Source: Oscillospiraceae bacterium
GTDB lineage: Bacteria; Bacillota; Clostridia; Oscillospirales; Acutalibacteraceae
DNA: 6,504 nt
NCBI GenBank assembly: GCA_031273775.1
Contig: JAISRF010000163.1
Span: 1-6,504 of the forward strand
Reading direction: 5' to 3'
Positions 1-6,472 of this stretch are shown here, piece by piece. The stretch's first letter is position 1; every line of letters starts with the position of its first letter. The notes under the pieces are model-generated. The model searched no databases, was not told the origin of the DNA, and was given only the letters and a program-made list of their open reading frames with translations. Position numbers and translations under genes: made by a program.

Positions 1-21
1 GGAAAGTTCGTGGTCGTAACA

Positions 22-999
22 ATGGATTACATATTAAACCCCGCCGCATACGGTGCCATGTTCGCCGTCCCTGCCGAGGTGGTGGACAAACATTTGCGTT
101 TGGCGGGCGCCGCCCAATTGAAGGCGCTTTTGTGGCTTTTGCGGCATGGCGGCGTGGGCGATACGGTTGAGCTTGCCAAGGCGCTGGGGCTTGCGCCCGC
201 CGATGCCTCCGACGCCTTGCAATACTGGCTGGAAATGGGTCTGATTATTTCTTCCGGCGAATCATTAAATCCGGTCACCGCGGCGGCGCCCGCGCAAAAT
301 CAACCGCAAACTCAGGCTCAAACAGAGAAAGAGAAAACGCCGAAGCCGTTCATACCTCCCCAGCGCCCCACCCGCGGTGAGGTTGCCCGTCGGGGAAGCG
401 AATCGCCGGAAATCGCGTTTTTGATTAAAGAAGCGGAGCTGAAATTGGGCAGGCTCATTTCCTTTTCAGAAGCCGCCGCGCTGGTGTGGCTGTTTGATTA
501 CGAATCCCTGCCCGCTTGCGTCATCCTCATGTTGGTGGAATACTGCGTTTCGGAAAACAAATTCGGCGTGCGATACATGGAAAAGCTCGGCGCAGACTGG
601 GCCGCGAAGGAAATCAATACCGTCGAGCGCGCGGAACGCCACCTGACGGAGCTGTCCCTACGCAAAACCGCGTGGCGCAAGATAGAAAACGCTTTCGGGC
701 TCGAACACCGCCAACCCAGTGAAAAGGAGCTTGAATTCGCCTCGCGCTGGGTGAACGAATATCTCTTCACCAAGGCTATGCTGAAAGCTGCTTATGACCG
801 TTGCGTGGACTCCACGGCGAAAATCAACTTCAAATATATAGACAAAATTCTGGTCAAATGGTATTCGCTCAAAATCACCGCCCCGGAGGATATTCCCGCG
901 GCTCAGACAAAGGAAAAATCCCCCCAATCCGGCAAAAGCCAGACTTCTTATGATTTGGGCATATTCGATGTGATTTCAATCGGCGGGAAAGGGAATTGA
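22..999 (+). CDS. DnaD-domain replication protein (two DnaD modules), probable helicase-loading/primosome component
   Basis: By family, this protein should help remodel DNA and recruit the helicase loader during replication initiation or restart. Counting from the ATG at 22, residues 1-85 look like an N-terminal winged-helix domain (VDKHLRLAG, LKALLWLLRHGG). A Gln/Pro/Lys-rich linker follows at about 86-125. Two successive DnaD (DnaB_2-type) modules lie at about 130-210 and 215-285. Each carries the characteristic YxxxI/LxxxW motif: YMEKLGADW (185-193) and YIDKILVKW (272-280). Tandem modules are usual in clostridial homologues; Bacillus DnaD has one. The start is uncertain: the frame is open to the window edge, and a GTG at 10 lies 3 nt after GGAAAG. 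I chose the ATG because clostridial homologues, as I recall them, begin just before the Y-x-L-N-P motif. The next gene, a helicase loader, starts 4 nt downstream, so an operon is likely. Family assignment is firm; the exact role is inferred. Confidence 0.92.
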   Translation: MDYILNPAAYGAMFAVPAEVVDKHLRLAGAAQLKALLWLLRHGGVGDTVELAKALGLAPADASDALQYWLEMGLIISSGESLNPVTAAAPAQNQPQTQAQTEKEKTPKPFIPPQRPTRGEVARRGSESPEIAFLIKEAELKLGRLISFSEAAALVWLFDYESLPACVILMLVEYCVSENKFGVRYMEKLGADWAAKEINTVERAERHLTELSLRKTAWRKIENAFGLEHRQPSEKELEFASRWVNEYLFTKAMLKAAYDRCVDSTAKINFKYIDKILVKWYSLKITAPEDIPAAQTKEKSPQSGKSQTSYDLGIFDVISIGGKGN

Positions 1000-1003
1000 A
1001 TCA

Positions 1004-2047
1004 ATGGGTGTTGAGGTCGGCGCATTGGAAAAAGCGCTTTCAGAGGTTCTGGCTGGACGCCTAAGGGCGGTTGAGGAAGCCGAAAAACGCAAACGTCAGC
1101 TCTTTGAAAAATGCCCGGAACTCGCATTGCTGGAAGCAGAAATCGCAAGGGCGGGGCTGGACGCCGTCCGTGCTGTTTTAAGCGGAGAACCGGAAGAAAA
1201 CATGAAAGCCGCGGGCGCTAAAAGCCTTGCGGCACAGAATCGGCGATGTGATATTCTAGAGAAATTGGGGTACTCACCGGGGGTTTTCCTGCCCGTATAT
1301 GCGTGCGGCTTATGCCAAGACACGGGCTTTTCCGGCGGCAAGCTCTGCCGCTGCGTAAAAGAAAAGGTCAAGCGGGACGAATTCCGGGAATTGTGTCTGA
1401 AAGCCCCGTTGAAAGAGAGCAATTTCGACCGCTTTTCCCTTGAATATTACGATGGCGATGCTCGCCAAACCATGCAAAAGGTGTACGGCTACTGCCGGGA
1501 ATACGCCGCGCGGTTTGGCCAGGAAACCAAAAACCTGTTGCTCACTGGGCGAACGGGGCTGGGCAAAACCCATCTTTCCCTTGCCATTGCCGCCGAGGTG
1601 ATAAACAAAGGTTATTCCGTGATTTACGGTTCCGCGCTGGATTTGCTGCACAAGGCGGAACGCGAGCATTTCGGGCGGGAACAAGGCACAGATGTGATGG
1701 CTTCCCTTTGCGGAGCGGATTTGCTGATACTGGACGATTTGGGCGCGGAATACTCCTCGCCCTTTACCGTCTCCGCCGTTTATCATATCATCAACACGCG
1801 GCTTCTGCAAAAAAAACCAATGGTAATAAGCACGAATCTCATCCCGGCGGAACTGGAACGCCGGTACGGGGAACGGGTGGTTTCCCGCTTTATTTCCGAG
1901 TACACACCGCTCTCTTTCGCGGGAACGGACGTAAGGCAGAAAAAAGCGCTCGAAAACAAATTGAGAATTGACGGTTATGCTGTCGCTTTCAGCGATGGAA
2001 TAAAAAAATTCCCGCAGGACCACAGGAATAATTGTCAAATGGACTAA
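1004..2047 (+). CDS. DnaC/DnaI-type AAA+ replicative helicase loader
   Basis: This cytoplasmic ATPase is expected to load the replicative DnaB-type helicase onto DNA. The N-terminal 95 residues are helical and charged, as expected for a helicase-binding region. A zinc-knuckle-like cluster follows (C101, C104, C115, C117, pattern CxxCxxTG...CxC), as in DnaI-type loaders. The AAA+ domain has Walker A GRTGLGKTH (182-190), Walker B LLILDD (240-245), sensor I STN (276-278), the arginine-finger box ERVVSRF (290-296), and GTDVR (307-311), which is typical of the DnaC/IstB group. IstB, the transposition helper, is the main alternative, but there is no transposase partner. The zinc cluster and the DnaD-domain neighbour argue for a replication loader. 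A purine-rich AAAGGG (988-993) precedes the ATG by 10 nt. The last 30 or so residues after GTDVRQKK are weakly recognisable and also encode the terminator of the opposing gene. Confidence 0.92.
   Translation: MGVEVGALEKALSEVLAGRLRAVEEAEKRKRQLFEKCPELALLEAEIARAGLDAVRAVLSGEPEENMKAAGAKSLAAQNRRCDILEKLGYSPGVFLPVYACGLCQDTGFSGGKLCRCVKEKVKRDEFRELCLKAPLKESNFDRFSLEYYDGDARQTMQKVYGYCREYAARFGQETKNLLLTGRTGLGKTHLSLAIAAEVINKGYSVIYGSALDLLHKAEREHFGREQGTDVMASLCGADLLILDDLGAEYSSPFTVSAVYHIINTRLLQKKPMVISTNLIPAELERRYGERVVSRFISEYTPLSFAGTDVRQKKALENKLRIDGYAVAFSDGIKKFPQDHRNNCQMD
2002..2029 (-). terminator. Probable intrinsic terminator of the bofA-like gene, inside the opposing loader gene
   Basis: Read on the minus strand, this is ATTCCTGT, a 6-nt loop GGTCCT, then GCGGGAAT. 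It forms an 8-bp stem (six Watson-Crick and two G-U pairs) followed at once by six T residues. It starts 15 nt after the bofA-like stop codon, the usual place for an intrinsic terminator. On the plus strand the two G-U pairs become C-A mismatches and no T-run follows, so it should work in one direction only. It lies wholly within the last 16 codons of the helicase-loader gene. The stem is modest and partly AT-rich, so strength is uncertain. Confidence 0.6.
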
Positions 2048-2310
2048 ATGTTCCACACAATCTTCATGGTTAGCATCAGTACCACGCCGGGAAGCCCGGC
2101 CCCAGCCGCGCACAGTACAGACCATAAATTAATGGGCACAGAAACCTGGGTGATGTAACCCGTAGCGGCGACCACCGCAAGCGCAGCCAACCCTGTAAAC
2201 GCGGAGGCAGCCAGTGTCCGAAGCGGGCGTTTGCTTTTAAACGCGGCAAAAAACACCGATAGTCCCGCAACCACCGCCAGCACAATATAAACATATTTCA
2301 TTACCGCCAT
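2044..2310 (-). CDS. bofA: BofA-family protein (pro-sigmaK processing regulator)
   Basis: This is an 88-residue integral membrane protein. Bacillus BofA has almost the same length (87 residues, from memory) and, in the mother-cell outer forespore membrane, helps hold the SpoIVFB protease inactive until engulfment is complete, timing sigmaK activation. Hydrophobic segments lie at about 7-24, 31-51 and 62-86. The best family evidence is the C-terminal signature VPIN (58-61) followed by GLPG (72-75) in a hydrophobic stretch, matching the VPIN...GIPG arrangement of Bacillus BofA. An AAAGGATG ribosome binding site (2328-2321) lies about 12 nt before the ATG at 2310. A second ATG at codon 4 (2301) is farther still, so the first is preferred. 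The gene is single and convergent with the loader gene; its TAG and the loader's TAA share four bases. Many clostridia lack a clear SpoIVFB, so the partner here is unknown. Family is well supported; function is inferred. Confidence 0.88.
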   Translation of the reverse strand: MAVMKYVYIVLAVVAGLSVFFAAFKSKRPLRTLAASAFTGLAALAVVAATGYITQVSVPINLWSVLCAAGAGLPGVVLMLTMKIVWNI

Positions 2311-2454
2311 AACCAGGCTTCATCCTTTGTCATAGATTTAGAGCTTGTTCAATCATATGAAAGACCGCGATGAATCATTACTTTAATTTAGAGTGTCAAG
2401 CTGAAGGCCAATGCGCTCAACCACTTTCGGGCACAGCTTTTGTAAATTTGAATC

Positions 2455-2470
2455 GTCCGCGCAAGCGGAC
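2455..2470. repeat. GC-rich hairpin with GCAA tetraloop, upstream of the RING-protein gene
   Basis: GTCCGC (2455-2460) and GCGGAC (2465-2470) form a perfect 6-bp stem around GCAA, a GNRA-type tetraloop on the plus strand. No T-run follows on either strand, so it does not look like a complete intrinsic terminator. It is the most structured element of the 212-bp divergent intergenic region (2311-2522). It lies 53 nt before the start codon of the plus-strand gene and could sit in its 5' leader. Function unknown. Confidence 0.6.
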
Positions 2471-2475
2471 ACCGC

Positions 2476-2509
2476 CATAATGCATGAGCAATTATGCGTT
2501 ATGAATTGA
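2476..2509. repeat. AT-rich imperfect palindrome / short tandem tract (ATTATG-type)
   Basis: CATAAT (2476-2481) is complementary to ATTATG (2491-2496). TGC/GCA near the centre can extend the stem if one base bulges. TTATG recurs at 2499-2503, and GAATTGAA follows. From memory, this resembles the AATTATG/GAATTATG-type short repeats scattered between genes in several Oscillospiraceae genomes, here in degenerate form next to a GC-rich hairpin. The inverted repeat is seen directly; membership of a dispersed repeat family is inference. It ends just before the AGGGG ribosome binding site of the next gene. Confidence 0.45.
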
Positions 2510-2522
2510 ATAGGGGTGCCTC

Positions 2523-3611
2523 ATGCAAGACTTTGAAAATTCAATTTGTCCCGTCTGTCACGGTAAGCTTTTTGCCGATGACGATATTGCCGTATGTCCC
2601 GATTGCGGGACGCCTCACCACCGGAACTGCTACCGGTTACTGGGCCAATGCGCCAACAGCGCTCGCCACGGCTCTTTTACGTGGCAGCCGCCCGCCCTCA
2701 AAGAGGAAAAAGCGATTCCGCCGTCCCCGCCTCCGGGCTTTCATCTCACGCAAAATGACCGCGTGGGGCATGTTTGTCCGCAATGCGGTCGTCCCTCCAC
2801 TTCTGATGTGATTTTCTGCCCTTACTGCGGACATTCCTTTTCTGCGGACGTCCGTGGCTCCGGCGGTACGCCCTTCCCGCCCGTGCCGCAGATGCCCCCG
2901 TTCCCGGGCGGTTTTGTGCATATCGTTCCGCCCGACCCTTACGGCGGCGTAGACCCCGGGCTGGAACTGGACGGCGTTCCCGTTCCGGAGGTCGCCCGCT
3001 TTGTGGCGGCCAACACCCGGCGTTATATTCCGCTGTTTTCCCGTATGTTTGGGCAGGCACAGAAGGAAACGCCGCAAGAGGGTGAACCCGCCAAGGCTGA
3101 CGTTGACGGTCAAAAACCAGCCAAACACCGCAAAACCGGTCGGAACTGGGCGGCACTGCTTATTCCCGGCTATTGGTTTTTCTTCCGCAAATGCTACAAA
3201 GAGGGGATTCTGTTTACGATTGCTTCGCTTATCAGCATGGCTCTGTTTTCTCCCTTTCTTGCCGCAGTCAATGAATCGCTGGTGAAAATCGTCCAAACCA
3301 ACGCGCCGGATATGTCGGCTCAAATGTGGGACGCTTTAACGGATACGTTGTTCAAATCCGCGCCGTTCACTGTCGCGGGGTTAATCGCCGGAGCGGTTCT
3401 TTGGCTTGGCACAAGGATTGTTGCCGCGCTTTTGGCCGACTATATTTACGGCAAACGGGTTTTCTCCCGCCTGCGCGTTATCCGCGAGGAAGCCGAGGAC
3501 GGCGCTGAGCGCGAGAATCGAATCCGCGCCGAGGGCGGCGTAAGCTTATTTATTCCGCTTCTGGCCATGATGGCAGTGAATTTCGCGCTGGGTTTACTCG
3601 GGTTGATATGA
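2523..3611 (+). CDS. Membrane protein with prokaryotic RING-like finger and zinc ribbon, DUF2628-like C-terminus; function unknown
   Basis: I do not know a function for this 362-residue protein. The N-terminus is a RING-like finger (prokaryotic RING family 1 type): C9/C12, C25/C28, H32/H33, C36 and C43, with the typical CPxCGTPxHRxCY core. A second four-cysteine zinc ribbon follows (C85, C88, C99, C102). A Pro/Gly-rich linker spans about 112-145. A segment GVPVPEVARF...YIPLFSRM (151-175) resembles one I recall before the membrane part of clostridial DUF2628-type proteins. The C-terminus starts with NWAALLIPGYWFFFRK (208-223), also typical of that group. Likely membrane helices are 226-248, 281-304 and 340-361, with a charged loop at about 310-338. 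The zinc domains are probably cytoplasmic. AGGGG (2512-2516) lies 6 nt before the ATG, supporting this start. It lies between bofA (divergent) and secA (same strand, 110 nt on). A role in membrane quality control or signalling is only a guess. Confidence 0.85.
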   Translation: MQDFENSICPVCHGKLFADDDIAVCPDCGTPHHRNCYRLLGQCANSARHGSFTWQPPALKEEKAIPPSPPPGFHLTQNDRVGHVCPQCGRPSTSDVIFCPYCGHSFSADVRGSGGTPFPPVPQMPPFPGGFVHIVPPDPYGGVDPGLELDGVPVPEVARFVAANTRRYIPLFSRMFGQAQKETPQEGEPAKADVDGQKPAKHRKTGRNWAALLIPGYWFFFRKCYKEGILFTIASLISMALFSPFLAAVNESLVKIVQTNAPDMSAQMWDALTDTLFKSAPFTVAGLIAGAVLWLGTRIVAALLADYIYGKRVFSRLRVIREEAEDGAERENRIRAEGGVSLFIPLLAMMAVNFALGLLGLI

Positions 3612-3656
3612 CAAACGAATAATTTACAAAAAATCCTTTTCTTTTCTCACAAACCG

Positions 3657-3665
3657 TGATAAAAT
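3657..3665 (+). promoter_or_regulatory. Probable extended -10 promoter for secA
   Basis: TGATAAAAT is an extended -10 element (TGn followed by TAAAAT at 3660-3665). The -35 position, 17 nt upstream (TTTTCT, 3637-3642), is poor, as is common with extended -10 promoters, and lies in a pyrimidine-rich tract. Transcription would start near 3672 and give a leader of about 50 nt. No terminator is visible between the upstream gene and this site, so read-through into secA is also possible. Confidence 0.5.
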
Positions 3666-3707
3666 GTTTCGGATATATATAAAGTGGGGAAAATTCAATC
3701 TTTAGTT

Positions 3708-3714
3708 AGGAGAG
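3708..3714 (+). promoter_or_regulatory. Strong ribosome binding site of secA
   Basis: AGGAGAG lies 7 nt before the ATG at 3722, near-ideal spacing. It decides the start over the in-frame ATG three codons later. Confidence 0.8.
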
Positions 3715-3721
3715 CAATAAC

Positions 3722-6463
3722 ATGGGTCTTATGAAAATTCTGTTCGGCAATTACTCCAAAAAGGAAATCAAGCGCATTACGCCTGTTGTGGAGCGAATTC
3801 TGGCGCTGGAGCCGAAATACAAGGAAATGACTGACGATGAGCTGCGCCAGGAAACGGATTATTTTCGGGAACGGTTAGAGGACGGCGCCACCACGGACGA
3901 CATTTTGCCCGAAGCCTTTGCCGTTTGCCGCGAGGCTTCCGACCGTGTGCTGAACATGCGGCATTTCCCGGTACAGCTAATGGGCGGCATTGTGCTCCAT
4001 CAGGGGCGCATTTCGGAAATGAAAACCGGTGAAGGCAAAACGCTGGTCGCCACCTTGCCCGCCTACCTGAACGCCCTGACCGGGAAAGGTGTCCATATCG
4101 TCACCGTCAACGACTACCTTGCACGCCGCGACAGCGAATGGATGGGTAAAGTTTACCGCTTTTTGGGGCTGGAGGTAGGGCTGATTGTCCACGGTCTGAA
4201 CAACGATCAGCGCCGCGCCGCCTACAACGCCGACATCACTTACGGCACCAACAACGAGCTCGGGTTCGACTACCTGCGCGACAACATGGTCATTTACAAG
4301 GAGAACAAGGTTCAGCGCGGTCATCACTTTGCCATTGTGGACGAGGTGGACTCTATTTTGATTGACGAGGCGCGTACGCCGTTGATTATTTCCGGTCAGG
4401 GAGACAAATCTACCGATCTGTACCAGAAGGCCGACAAATTTGCCCGTACCCTGCACATGGTGAAGGTACGGGAACTTGATGACAAAGAGGAGCACGACGA
4501 CCAGTACCAGGGCGCCGATTTTTTGGTGGACGAGAAAGCGCGCACCGTCTCCCTCACGCCCTCCGGTGTGAAAAAGGCGGAAAAATTCTTCGGGATTGAT
4601 AACCTCAACGATGCAGACAACATCACCATTGCCCACCATGTGAATCAGGCCATCCGAGCGCACGGTATTATGAGCCGCGACGTCGATTACGTGGTTAAAG
4701 ACGGCGAGGTCATTATTGTTGACGAATTCACCGGTCGCCTGATGTTCGGCCGCCGTTACAACGAGGGGCTTCATCAGGCGATTGAAGCCAAAGAAGGCGT
4801 CAAGGTGGAGCACGAAAGCAAAACCCTTGCCACCATTACCTTCCAGAACTTTTTCCGGTTGTACGCCAAGCTGTCCGGCATGACAGGAACTGCCATGACG
4901 GAGGAGCAGGAATTCCGCGAGATTTACAAATTAGATGTGGTGGAAATCCCCACAAACCGCGACATGATCCGAAAAGACAACCCGGACGTGGTGTACAAAA
5001 CCGAGCGCGGCAAGTTCAACGCAGTCATTGAGCAGATTATCGAATGCCATGAAAAGGAGCAACCCGTGCTTGTCGGCACCATTTCAATCGAAAAATCCGA
5101 GTATTTAAGCGAGCTTTTGAAAAAGAAAGGCGTTCCTCACGTGGTTTTGAACGCCAAATTCCACGAAAAAGAAGCGGAAATCGTAGCGCAGGCCGGGCGG
5201 CCCGGCGCGGTCACCATCGCCACAAACATGGCGGGGCGCGGCACGGATATTATCCTTGGCGGCAACGCCGAATATCAGGCGAAGGCGGAACTCAGGAGAC
5301 GCGAAATACCGGAGGAAATCATCGTTGAGGCGACCGGCTTCGCGGACACAGACAAGATCGAAATTATTTCGGCGCGGGAGGAGTACCAAAAGCTCTATCA
5401 GCGGCACAAAGAAGAAATCGGTCCGGAGGCGGATAAAGTCCGTGAGGCGGGCGGCCTGTTTATCATAGGCACCGAGCGGCATGAATCCCGCCGGATTGAC
5501 AATCAGCTCCGCGGGCGTTCCGGTCGTCAGGGCGATCCCGGTGTGAGCCGGTTTTATATTTCCGCCGAAGACGATTTAATGCGGCTGTTCGGCGGGGAGC
5601 GCGTCTTCCGCATGATGGAAATGCTGAAGGTGGACGAAGATACCCCGCTGGAAGCGAAAATGCTTTCCGGCACCATTGAAAACGCCCAGAAAAAGGTGGA
5701 AGGCCGCAACTTTGCCCAGCGAAAAAGCGTGCTGGACTTTGACGATGTGATGAACCACCAGCGCGAAATTATTTACGGCCAGCGTGACAAGGTGCTCAAC
5801 GGCGAGAATATTAAGGACTCCGTTGTGAAGATGATAGATCAGACCATAGACGAAAAAGTCGCGCTGTTTCTGTCTGACAAAATCGTTCACGACAACTGGA
5901 ATTTGGAGGGTTTGCGCGATTATTTCCTCGGTTGGCTGGTGAATGAGGACGATTTTGTCTTTGAGGGTGAAGAACTTGCCGGAGCGTCAGCGGAGAAAAT
6001 CGCCGAGGATTTGAAAGACAAGGCGCATACGCTGTACGAAGGGCGCGAGGAATCCTTTGGAGAAGAGATTATGCGCGAGGTTGAACGTGTGGTTTTGCTC
6101 CGCAGCGTGGACAGTCACTGGATGGATCATATCGATGCCATGGATGAACTCCGCCGCGGGATTTACCTGCGCGCGTACGGCCAGCATGACCCGGTGGTGG
6201 AGTACCGCAACGAGGGCTTTGACATGTTTGCCGCCATGACCGATTCCATTCGGGAGGAAACCACTAAGTTAATTCTGACAGTCAACGTTCGCCGCGAGGA
6301 GGACGTAAAGCGCGAACAGGTCGCGAAGGTGACCGGAACCAGCGGTGCGGACGATGGTTCCGATCCGGGTTCTAAAACCGTGAGAAAGGGCAAGAAAGTC
6401 GGCCCCAACGACCCCTGCCCCTGCGGCAGCGGCAAAAAATACAAGCGCTGCTGCGGGGCGTGA
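3722..6463 (+). CDS. secA: Preprotein translocase ATPase SecA
   Basis: SecA is the ATP-driven motor that pushes unfolded preproteins through the SecYEG channel. It cycles between cytosol and membrane. The 913-residue protein is complete. Helicase motifs appear in order: Walker A MKTGEGKT (100-107), Walker B/DEVD (207-210) followed by DEARTPLIISG, SGMTGTA (385-391), VGTISIEKS (451-459), NMAGRGTDI (502-510) and LRGRSGRQGDPG (596-607). The preprotein cross-linking domain lies between about 226 and 364. The scaffold and two-helix-finger region includes HWMDHIDAMDELRRGIYLRAYGQ (799-821). The tail ends in the zinc-binding motif C899, C901, C910, C911, which contacts SecB or ribosomes in other species. 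It is longer than Bacillus SecA (841 residues), mainly through a charged insertion at about 515-575 in the second nucleotide-binding domain. It has its own promoter-like element and a strong ribosome binding site. The tail zinc motif marks it as the housekeeping SecA, not SecA2. No defects seen. Confidence 0.99.
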   Translation: MGLMKILFGNYSKKEIKRITPVVERILALEPKYKEMTDDELRQETDYFRERLEDGATTDDILPEAFAVCREASDRVLNMRHFPVQLMGGIVLHQGRISEMKTGEGKTLVATLPAYLNALTGKGVHIVTVNDYLARRDSEWMGKVYRFLGLEVGLIVHGLNNDQRRAAYNADITYGTNNELGFDYLRDNMVIYKENKVQRGHHFAIVDEVDSILIDEARTPLIISGQGDKSTDLYQKADKFARTLHMVKVRELDDKEEHDDQYQGADFLVDEKARTVSLTPSGVKKAEKFFGIDNLNDADNITIAHHVNQAIRAHGIMSRDVDYVVKDGEVIIVDEFTGRLMFGRRYNEGLHQAIEAKEGVKVEHESKTLATITFQNFFRLYAKLSGMTGTAMTEEQEFREIYKLDVVEIPTNRDMIRKDNPDVVYKTERGKFNAVIEQIIECHEKEQPVLVGTISIEKSEYLSELLKKKGVPHVVLNAKFHEKEAEIVAQAGRPGAVTIATNMAGRGTDIILGGNAEYQAKAELRRREIPEEIIVEATGFADTDKIEIISAREEYQKLYQRHKEEIGPEADKVREAGGLFIIGTERHESRRIDNQLRGRSGRQGDPGVSRFYISAEDDLMRLFGGERVFRMMEMLKVDEDTPLEAKMLSGTIENAQKKVEGRNFAQRKSVLDFDDVMNHQREIIYGQRDKVLNGENIKDSVVKMIDQTIDEKVALFLSDKIVHDNWNLEGLRDYFLGWLVNEDDFVFEGEELAGASAEKIAEDLKDKAHTLYEGREESFGEEIMREVERVVLLRSVDSHWMDHIDAMDELRRGIYLRAYGQHDPVVEYRNEGFDMFAAMTDSIREETTKLILTVNVRREEDVKREQVAKVTGTSGADDGSDPGSKTVRKGKKVGPNDPCPCGSGKKYKRCCGA

Positions 6464-6472
6464 ATCCCCGCA
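6452..6472. repeat. GC-rich inverted repeat spanning the secA stop codon
   Basis: TGCGGGG (6452-6458) and CCCCGCA (6466-6472) form a perfect 7-bp stem. The 7-nt loop contains the secA TGA (6461-6463). No T-run follows, so it is not a complete intrinsic terminator. A second short hairpin, CGCGG-GCTG-CCGCG (6476-6489), follows directly. Together they could stabilise the 3' end of the message or be part of a larger terminator region cut off by the window. Function unknown. Confidence 0.45.

Noticed and set aside
2086..2100. GCCGGG-AAG-CCCGGC hairpin, 39 nt after the loader stop codon, as a loader terminator
   Set aside because: No T-run follows, and the palindrome is explained by codons for the GLPG motif of the bofA-like gene.
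1310..2125. Minus-strand open frame of 271 codons
   Set aside because: It runs antisense to the AAA+ motifs of the loader gene and overlaps the well-supported bofA-like gene; no family features.
2394..2399. Perfect TTGACA on the minus strand upstream of bofA
   Set aside because: At spacings of 16-18 nt the -10 positions (TGATTC, GATTCA, ATTCAT) do not resemble TATAAT, so it is not a supported sigmaA promoter.
2448..2481. TTGAAT and CATAAT as a plus-strand promoter for the RING-protein gene
   Set aside because: The spacer would be 22 nt, too long, and the -10-like element is part of the palindromic tract.
2637..3323. Minus-strand open frame of 228 codons
   Set aside because: It is antisense to the RING/zinc-ribbon gene. 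It is Arg-rich with no domain, as expected for a shadow frame.
3647..3659. TCAC-AAACC-GTGA inverted repeat before secA
   Set aside because: Only 4 bp of stem; too short to call an operator or terminator, and it overlaps the -10 element.
3977..4813. Long open frame of 278 codons on the minus strand
   Set aside because: It lies wholly inside secA, antisense to its ATPase core, and its translation shows no recognisable domain. It is a by-product of GC-rich codon use.
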